Source: a virus
Virus record (IMG/VR): IMGVR_UViG_3300023284_000377
Location: 1-32,020 of that record
Length of the DNA stretch: 32,020 nucleotides
Reading direction: 5' to 3' (one strand)
The position numbers and the translations under genes are program-made. The notes under the pieces are model-generated. The model was not told where the DNA came from, searched no databases, and worked only from the letters and a program-made list of their open reading frames with translations. Numbering within the stretch: the stretch's first letter is position 1; every line of letters begins with the position of its first letter. Of the stretch, positions 28,346-32,020 are shown piece after piece.

Positions 28346-28506
28346 GGTCTTTCTCTTAATAGCATAGCTGCACATTCGTTGATTGCTGTGTTTTTTTCAT
28401 CCATTATCTTTTTAGGGACGTAAATTGATTCGAGTACCATTTCGCCATCTATTGCGAAGTAGGCGGTTAATTTTATCCCCATAACATGTTTATCTATTTT
28501 AGTCAT
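28342..28506 (-). CDS. Hypothetical 54-aa protein
   Basis: Start and stop both lie in ATGA overlaps (28506 with the previous gene, 28342 with the next). The protein is a small alpha/beta unit (IGIKLTAYFAIDG-like strands, YVPKKIMDEKNTAINECAAM). Function unknown. Confidence 0.55.
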   Translation of the reverse strand: MTKIDKHVMGIKLTAYFAIDGEMVLESIYVPKKIMDEKNTAINECAAMLLRERP

Positions 28507-28622
28507 TTGCGCCACCTTCTTTGAGTGTTTATGCTTTCATGGTAATTACCTATAACAACTATTAACATAAGCACAGCAAAGCCAGTAATTAAGGTAATTT
28601 CTAATATGTCAAACGGGGTCAT
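28503..28622 (-). CDS. Mini membrane protein, 39 aa
   Basis: One N-terminal span (ILEITLITGFAVLMLIVVIG) and a basic tail (QRRWRK). Coupled at both ends by ATGA overlaps, which makes this one of the better supported tiny membrane proteins here. Confidence 0.55.
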   Translation of the reverse strand: MTPFDILEITLITGFAVLMLIVVIGNYHESINTQRRWRK

Positions 28623-28867
28623 TGGTTTTCCTTTATGAAGGTTTTGATTGCTCCGAGAATAACAGATTGGGCTCCTTCGCTACCACGACAAAATTCATGA
28701 GGATTAGGTCGTTTGGATGGAGGTCTTATAGGGGGCGCTTTAATACTCTCAATAAACCCCACAAGAGAGGCGGCAAAGGTAGCTTGTTTGCCCAACTTCT
28801 TAGCATCATGGCGTGTCCAGTCGCTAAAACGATCAATAATCTCGTTTATTTCTTTTTCTGTAAGCAT
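28619..28867 (-). CDS. Small early protein, KEI family
   Basis: AGGAG precedes ATG 28867. Begins LTEKEINEIIDRFSDW, like LSDKEIDEYRRKY of the gene at 17317, then a helix, a proline-rich centre (APPIRPPSKRPNPHEF) and a C-terminal helix. Unknown role. Confidence 0.55.
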   Translation of the reverse strand: MLTEKEINEIIDRFSDWTRHDAKKLGKQATFAASLVGFIESIKAPPIRPPSKRPNPHEFCRGSEGAQSVILGAIKTFIKENQ

Positions 28868-28872
28868 TTTAT

Positions 28873-29220
28873 TTACTCCTGAGTTAGTGGGGACGGGACA
28901 CAGAAACCGCGCCGATTTGGTGGGTCACGATACCAAATAGAGTCTTTTGAGATTTTTGCTTTATCATATGGATTGGTACTAATGCCCATGTTTTCGAAGG
29001 CTTCAAGACAGGCAATTTCAGTAGGAAAGTGATCTATCGTGACCACTTGCGAAGTTTCGTCAGTCCAAAAGTATAGAATTAATAACCATTCCATTTTGTA
29101 ATTCCTTTCTATAATTCGCCAGGTTAAATAGACAACTATAGCCACCTGAACATTTAAACCCTCTAGCAAGGCTAATATAAGAAGCACAGCAGACCATAAT
29201 AATATATTTGATTTAGTCAT
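28873..29220 (-). CDS. Membrane protein with possible internal start, 115 aa
   Basis: From ATG 29220 (AGGGG eight bases upstream; ATGA overlap with the preceding gene) it encodes a first span (ILLWSAVLLILALLEGLNVQ) and then a second unit starting KMEWLLILYFWTDETSQ. That unit has its own ATG at 29094 with GAAAGGA before it and resembles the stand-alone ~70-aa phage proteins with a hydrophobic start and C-terminal cysteine region. It may make both a long and a short product, or be a fusion of two mini genes. Bases 28974-29117 are copied in reverse at the window end. Confidence 0.5.
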   Translation of the reverse strand: MTKSNILLWSAVLLILALLEGLNVQVAIVVYLTWRIIERNYKMEWLLILYFWTDETSQVVTIDHFPTEIACLEAFENMGISTNPYDKAKISKDSIWYRDPPNRRGFCVPSPLTQE

Positions 29221-29402
29221 TGGGTTTGCCCCTGATTGGTGGAAAGCCCACACGCCTCACAATTAATATTAGGATAAACTTCTGTATGGTAGTGGAGGTC
29301 ATTGTAGCCATTGTACAGCGGCTGTGTTTTGCGGCAAAACTCACATTCCAAAATGGCTTTAAAATCATTCCGGTGCTGAAAAGTATATTCAATGATTTTC
29401 AT
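29217..29402 (-). CDS. Small zinc-ribbon-like protein, 61 aa
   Basis: Cysteine pairs CEFC (residues 20-23) and CEAC (48-51) with an intervening tyrosine/histidine-rich loop (YNGYNDLHYHTEVYP) suggest a zinc ribbon. Its start overlaps the previous gene's end by 14 bases. Function unknown. Confidence 0.6.
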   Translation of the reverse strand: MKIIEYTFQHRNDFKAILECEFCRKTQPLYNGYNDLHYHTEVYPNINCEACGLSTNQGQTQ

Positions 29403-29688
29403 AATCTTTTATCCTTTCATAGCAGGTTAAATCTTTAAGAATGTCTTGGATTTGGTAAAGCCGCCTGTTGAAACTTACTGTGGAGTCTGTAACTTCGCCG
29501 GGGTATGGATCAAAAGGCTTTATAGCTAACGCCTTCTCGATGCGTTCTTTAAGGTCGTGTGCGGTTCGTGCGTCTTTTATACAAGCCCAAATTTCGTTAG
29601 GAGATATTTGCCCATAATCACCAAAGATTTCATCTTTTAATCGCCGAAAGCTTTTTAATTGATGCCAATTTGTTTTAAGATTAGTCAT
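29389..29688 (-). CDS. Hypothetical helical protein, MTNLK family, 99 aa
   Basis: Starts MTNLKT, like the gene at 30408, and shares AHDLK helices with it (DARTAHDLKERIEKAL). The order of a helix, a PFDPYP turn and a final helix also matches the KEID family at 17317. No function recognised. Confidence 0.55.
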   Translation of the reverse strand: MTNLKTNWHQLKSFRRLKDEIFGDYGQISPNEIWACIKDARTAHDLKERIEKALAIKPFDPYPGEVTDSTVSFNRRLYQIQDILKDLTCYERIKDYENH

Positions 29689-29692
29689 TGTT

Positions 29693-29875
29693 TTATCCTA
29701 TATATTTTAAGGCTTCTTTGGCTAGCCCTCGCAAATGGCTTTCAGTTTCTTTGCCGTAGCACTCAATATAGTCTGGCAGCCAAGTGTCGGGTTTTGATAA
29801 GTCAATTTCACCATATTGAGACTGTTCGTAAAACATGGCTTCGGCTTGGTCTAAATTTGATACTTGATTAGTCAT
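29693..29875 (-). CDS. Hypothetical 60-aa acidic protein
   Basis: AAAGAAAGG upstream. Short helical protein (NLDQAEAMFYEQSQYGEIDL, ESHLRGLAKEALKYIG). Follows a gap with two hairpins that may set its expression. Unknown. Confidence 0.5.
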   Translation of the reverse strand: MTNQVSNLDQAEAMFYEQSQYGEIDLSKPDTWLPDYIECYGKETESHLRGLAKEALKYIG

Positions 29876-29893
29876 AATATTTCCTTTCTTTTT

Positions 29894-29944
29894 AGTAGGT
29901 TAAGCCCTACTAGCTAACACCCCCTTAAAGGTGCTAACTGCTAG
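29894..29944 (-). promoter_or_regulatory. Tandem hairpins in leftward transcript
   Basis: In transcript order, CTAGC and TAGCACC pair with GGTGTTA and GCTAG (29910-29944) to form a long stem, followed by AGTAGG/CCTACT with a six-base loop (29894-29911). They fill the gap between the DUF1419-like gene and the next ribosome site. No T-tract follows, so a processing or stability element, or a weak terminator, is more likely than a strong terminator. Confidence 0.45.
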
Positions 29945-29947
29945 AGT

Positions 29948-30379
29948 TTACCAATAAGCGTTCAGGATTTTGACCAGTTTTTCGTCTGAAATGTTGTCAG
30001 CTTCGTCAAATGTCCAATAATCATTATCTTTGTGGGCAAACCAGGTGACAATATTGCCGGTAAGACGTTCAGACATGTGGAAAACCTCGTAACCGCCACA
30101 ATTATGCCACCGACAAGGCGGCAACATAGACAAGAATTCATCGAAACATTTTTCGTCAATCTTTTGGGGCTTGGTCTTGAGTGATTCCAGGTGTTGATCG
30201 TTTAACTTGTCAAACTCTTCCCAGGTTATGACCTCAAGGCGCTCATCTTTGTTTTGTTCACGGTATTCATCCAAAGTAAGCCCGTCAGTATATGCAACGG
30301 TGTCATCCGGTAAAAGAATACTTGAAACGCCCCTGAATGGCTGGGATGTGTCAATAATAGCTTTTGTGTTTTCAAACAT
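29948..30379 (-). CDS. DUF1419-like protein
   Basis: The C-terminal half matches what I know of the DUF1419 family from alphaproteobacterial plasmids: FDEFLSMLPPCRWHNCGGYE, VFHMSERLTGNIVTWFAHK, DYWTFDEADN. The N-terminal half (SSILLPDDTVAYTDGLTLDE) looks like a separate small domain. Function is unknown for the family. It points to gene exchange with alphaproteobacterial mobile elements. Confidence 0.6.
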   Translation of the reverse strand: MFENTKAIIDTSQPFRGVSSILLPDDTVAYTDGLTLDEYREQNKDERLEVITWEEFDKLNDQHLESLKTKPQKIDEKCFDEFLSMLPPCRWHNCGGYEVFHMSERLTGNIVTWFAHKDNDYWTFDEADNISDEKLVKILNAYW

Positions 30380-30407
30380 GGTTTATTTATCCTTTCCTTT
30401 AGTGGTG

Positions 30408-30614
30408 TTAAGAGTCTAAAATGGCTTGTTTTAATTCATGGTAGCCAACGCAATTCATGTTCCCCTCTAGGGCCAAAACCTTTTGTTTTAAATCTTCTAG
30501 TTCGGCCTTGAGGTCATGGGCAGCTATGGCATCGTGGATTGTGTTTTTTGCCCAAGAACCCATATCCCCCATGTGGCTTTCCAGTTCTGCTTTGTCTGTT
30601 TTTAGGTTAGTCAT
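30408..30614 (-). CDS. Hypothetical coiled-coil protein, MTNLK family, 68 aa
   Basis: Begins MTNLKTDKAELESHMGDMG and continues as a coiled coil (AHDLKAELEDLKQKVLALEG). Shares its start and AHDLK core with the gene at 29389. Unknown. Confidence 0.55.
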   Translation of the reverse strand: MTNLKTDKAELESHMGDMGSWAKNTIHDAIAAHDLKAELEDLKQKVLALEGNMNCVGYHELKQAILDS

Positions 30615-30641
30615 AATTTACTTATTCTTTCTTATGGGGGT

Positions 30642-30851
30642 TTAATTAAAATAGACCTTTGCGGCCTTTAACACTGATAAGACTGTTTTATGTGTGCTTA
30701 TCAAATGGCCAATATAAAAGTCTGGTGTTAAGGTTTCAGTCTTGGCTTTTAACTGGTAGCCCTTTTTAGAGTTGCCCTTGACAATGCCAACAATGTTTTG
30801 GCCCTGTAAAACTCTAATGCAAGTTTCGGAATATTTGCTGAAATGTGTCAT
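30642..30851 (-). CDS. Hypothetical 69-aa basic protein
   Basis: AAAGGA lies ten bases upstream. Alternating strand and lysine-rich turns (IRVLQGQNIVGIVKGNSKKG, YQLKAKTETL) followed by a helix (THKTVLSVLKAAKVYF), like a small SH3-type or nucleic-acid-binding fold. Unknown. Confidence 0.5.
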   Translation of the reverse strand: MTHFSKYSETCIRVLQGQNIVGIVKGNSKKGYQLKAKTETLTPDFYIGHLISTHKTVLSVLKAAKVYFN

Positions 30852-30870
30852 TTTATATATCCTTTAATGG

Positions 30871-30960
30871 TTAGAGGTTATAGAAGTCCACCCAAAACAG
30901 TACGTCGTGGACTGTAACAATAATAAAGGCGGCTAAAAGTATGAGTATTGCGGTTTTCAT
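30871..30960 (-). CDS. Mini membrane protein, 29 aa
   Basis: A strong AAAGGAG precedes ATG 30960. One span (AILILLAAFIIVTVHDVLFW) with a short acidic/aromatic end. Too short for most gene finders, but the ribosome site is among the best in this block. Confidence 0.5.
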   Translation of the reverse strand: MKTAILILLAAFIIVTVHDVLFWVDFYNL

Positions 30961-30998
30961 TTTATATTCTCCTTTTCCTATACACTTAATATAATGGG

Positions 30999-31190
30999 TT
31001 AAGAGGTACGTCCAAACGCAATTCGTTCAACTGTAGCCAGAGGATTTGTACCCATATTATATTGACCACCAATAATCTTAATAATTTCAGAAGAAGAACA
31101 TCCTCGATCACGTAAATCACAGATTTCTTCGTTACGTTTAACAAGCGCCAACATTGCAGGTGGTGTTGTATTGATAAGAATTGTAGGCAT
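30999..31190 (-). CDS. Small HTH-like protein, 63 aa
   Basis: AAAGGAG just upstream. Residues 14-50 (LALVKRNEEICDLRDRGCSS, SEIIKIIGGQYNMGTNP) read as a helix-turn-helix with a recognition helix SEIIKIIGG, the sort used by small regulators. It lies near the block promoter and could control it. Confidence 0.55.
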   Translation of the reverse strand: MPTILINTTPPAMLALVKRNEEICDLRDRGCSSSEIIKIIGGQYNMGTNPLATVERIAFGRTS

Positions 31191-31214
31191 GATTTGTCTC
31201 CTTTTAGTGGTGTG

Positions 31215-31385
31215 CTATATAATATCAGCGTTTTCGTATTCAGCTTGTTTAAGGTTGCAAAGGCGAATGATTAAACCTTTGATAAGGTCGTGGTATTCTT
31301 GTTCGGTTATTAAGCCTTCGTGGTACTGATCCTCTCTGTGGGCTATTTTAGCTTCCAGGGTTTTCTTTAATTTTGAGTTAGCCAT
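31215..31385 (-). CDS. Hypothetical 56-aa coiled-coil protein
   Basis: ATG 31385 with AAAGGA is chosen; the open frame upstream to 31493 runs through the promoter. A charged helix (KLKKTLEAKIAHREDQYHEG) and a second helix (YHDLIKGLIIRLCNLKQ) form a helical hairpin. First gene of the leftward right-end block. Confidence 0.55.
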   Translation of the reverse strand: MANSKLKKTLEAKIAHREDQYHEGLITEQEYHDLIKGLIIRLCNLKQAEYENADII

Positions 31386-31412
31386 TTTAAGTCCTTTCCT
31401 TTTGATACTCTT

Positions 31413-31441
31413 AATATAAGGATCATACTTTGAATTGTCAA
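31413..31441 (-). promoter_or_regulatory. Near-consensus sigma70 promoter
   Basis: On the minus strand, TTGACA (complement of 31436-31441), a 17-bp spacer and TATATT (complement of 31413-31418). Transcription would start near 31406 and run leftward through the right-end block. The best promoter match in the window. Confidence 0.8.
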
Positions 31442-31464
31442 GGATAATCAAAGAATAGTTATGG

Positions 31465-31525
31465 GGTATCAGAATACCACACAAGAATAACACTTCAGGA
31501 AATTACAATGAGGTACTAGAATACC
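31465..31525 (-). promoter_or_regulatory. Two operator-like repeats
   Basis: GGTATCAGAATACC at 31465-31478 and GGTACTAGAATACC at 31512-31525, 47 bp apart, each partly palindromic and each followed by ACACA. They lie behind the leftward promoter. Read on the minus strand, TGTGTGGTATTCT could instead be an extended -10 element. Operator, activator site or phage-specific promoter are all possible. Confidence 0.5.
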
Positions 31526-31876
31526 ACACACAATTAAACTGGACACGAAACTAATTGAAACTCAAACGACAAAACAATTACATATTAATTAAGACAATAT
31601 ACATTAGGACTTATTAATAGAGTAAAAGAGATTAAGGGTTATAGACCCATATTAACTAGAAACTTCTCAAACAAATAAATTAACCACAATCAGGTTAATT
31701 ATTTACTAGGAATTAGCAGAATTAAGCCATTGTTAACCAGTTTACAGGTTAGAATATCAACAATTAAGACAAGAATGGCAGAAACAAGCCAATAAGTATT
31801 TAACATAAGACAGATTATGCGAAGTACACCAGGTAACTCATGGGTTTAAAGGCAATTGGGCAAGACGGGGCAGGGG
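31526..31876. other. Gene-free AT-rich region
   Basis: No convincing gene was seen on either strand. The region is rich in TTAA-type strings and holds the TTAACC...GGTTAA repeats listed separately. It may be a control region for the leftward block, an origin or an end region. Confidence 0.55.
31680..31752. repeat. Pair of TTAACC inverted repeats
   Basis: TTAACC-7-GGTTAA at 31680-31698 and TTAACC-8-GGTTAG at 31733-31752, 53 bp apart (about five helical turns). The phasing suggests binding sites for a dimeric protein on one DNA face. Confidence 0.55.
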
Positions 31877-32020
31877 GAATTATAGAAAGGAATTACAAAA
31901 TGGAATGGTTATTAATTCTATACTTTTGGACTGACGAAACTTCGCAAGTGGTCACGATAGATCACTTTCCTACTGAAATTGCCTGTCTTGAAGCCTTCGA
32001 AAACATGGGCATTAGTACCA
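31877..32020 (+). repeat. 144-bp inverted copy of 28974-29117 at the right window end
   Basis: Bases 31877-32020 are the exact reverse complement of 28974-29117 as far as I can read, so the window ends while copying an internal gene in the opposite direction. The join at about 31873-31877 has only a few G bases in common. Best explained as a chimera; a foldback end is the alternative. Confidence 0.95.
31900..32020 (+). pseudogene. Partial inverted copy of the gene at 28873-29220
   Basis: ATG 31900 with GAAAGG upstream starts the same protein as the internal start at 29094 (MEWLLILYFW), running off the window end after about 40 codons. It is part of the inverted copy and is probably not a separate gene. 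Confidence 0.6.

Noticed and set aside
1-32020. CRISPR array, insertion sequence, retroelement or diversity-generating system
   Set aside because: No regular spacer repeats, transposase, reverse transcriptase or template/variable repeat pair was seen.

Overview
The window looks like most of a short-tailed (podovirus-like) tailed phage of a Gram-negative bacterium. The evidence is a row of virion genes including a beta-propeller tail protein and two very large internal-type proteins, a lysis cassette with inner- and outer-membrane spanins (which only makes sense for a double-membraned host), and compact early gene blocks with overlapping stops and starts. Several proteins resemble families I associate with alphaproteobacterial phages and plasmids (DUF6362-like, DUF1419-like), so an alphaproteobacterial, possibly aquatic, host is plausible; that is inference. 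Base composition is moderately AT-rich by eye. No tRNA, rRNA, CRISPR array, insertion sequence or integrase was seen.

Layout. 59-10038 (+): virion genes: a truncated adaptor-like fragment, beta-propeller tail protein, repeat-containing fibre, LamG-like protein, GNAT-like small protein, a protein ending in an S74 self-cleaving chaperone, and two large internal-virion-type proteins. 10035-14256 (+): small membrane proteins, two candidate structured RNA elements around a 100-aa gene, a membrane protein with a possible cysteine-hydrolase tail, an M15 endolysin, a holin-like protein and an overlapping Rz/Rz1 pair. A hairpin region at 14258-14325 separates this from a leftward early block (19440 to 14321): Rad52-type annealing protein, Ref-like HNH nuclease, DUF1367 protein, a free-standing HNH homing endonuclease, and many small zinc-finger or single-membrane-span proteins. 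A divergent promoter/operator region at 19441-19537 faces a rightward block (19538-24690): HTH regulators, a lambda-O-like replication protein with a candidate origin inside it, a putative helicase-loader-like protein, metalloprotease, HicB-like protein, RuvC-like resolvase and a DUF6362-like protein at the end. That last gene is followed by a promoter, an inverted repeat and a strong intrinsic terminator (24670-24769), an arrangement like the Q/pR'/tR' late switch of lambdoid phages. Beyond it lie decoration or fibre-type structural genes (24793-27921) and a small secreted protein.

The right end is a leftward block of small, mostly unknown genes (31385 to 28100), driven by a near-consensus sigma70 promoter at 31413-31441 with repeated operator-like sites behind it. 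The stretch 31526-31876 has no gene.

Both window ends are inverted copies of sequence found further in (1-80 matches 143-222; 31877-32020 matches 28974-29117). Terminase, portal, protease and capsid genes are missing, so the window is not a complete genome. The inverted ends are most simply explained as amplification or assembly chimeras, although foldback or hairpin ends cannot be excluded from sequence alone.
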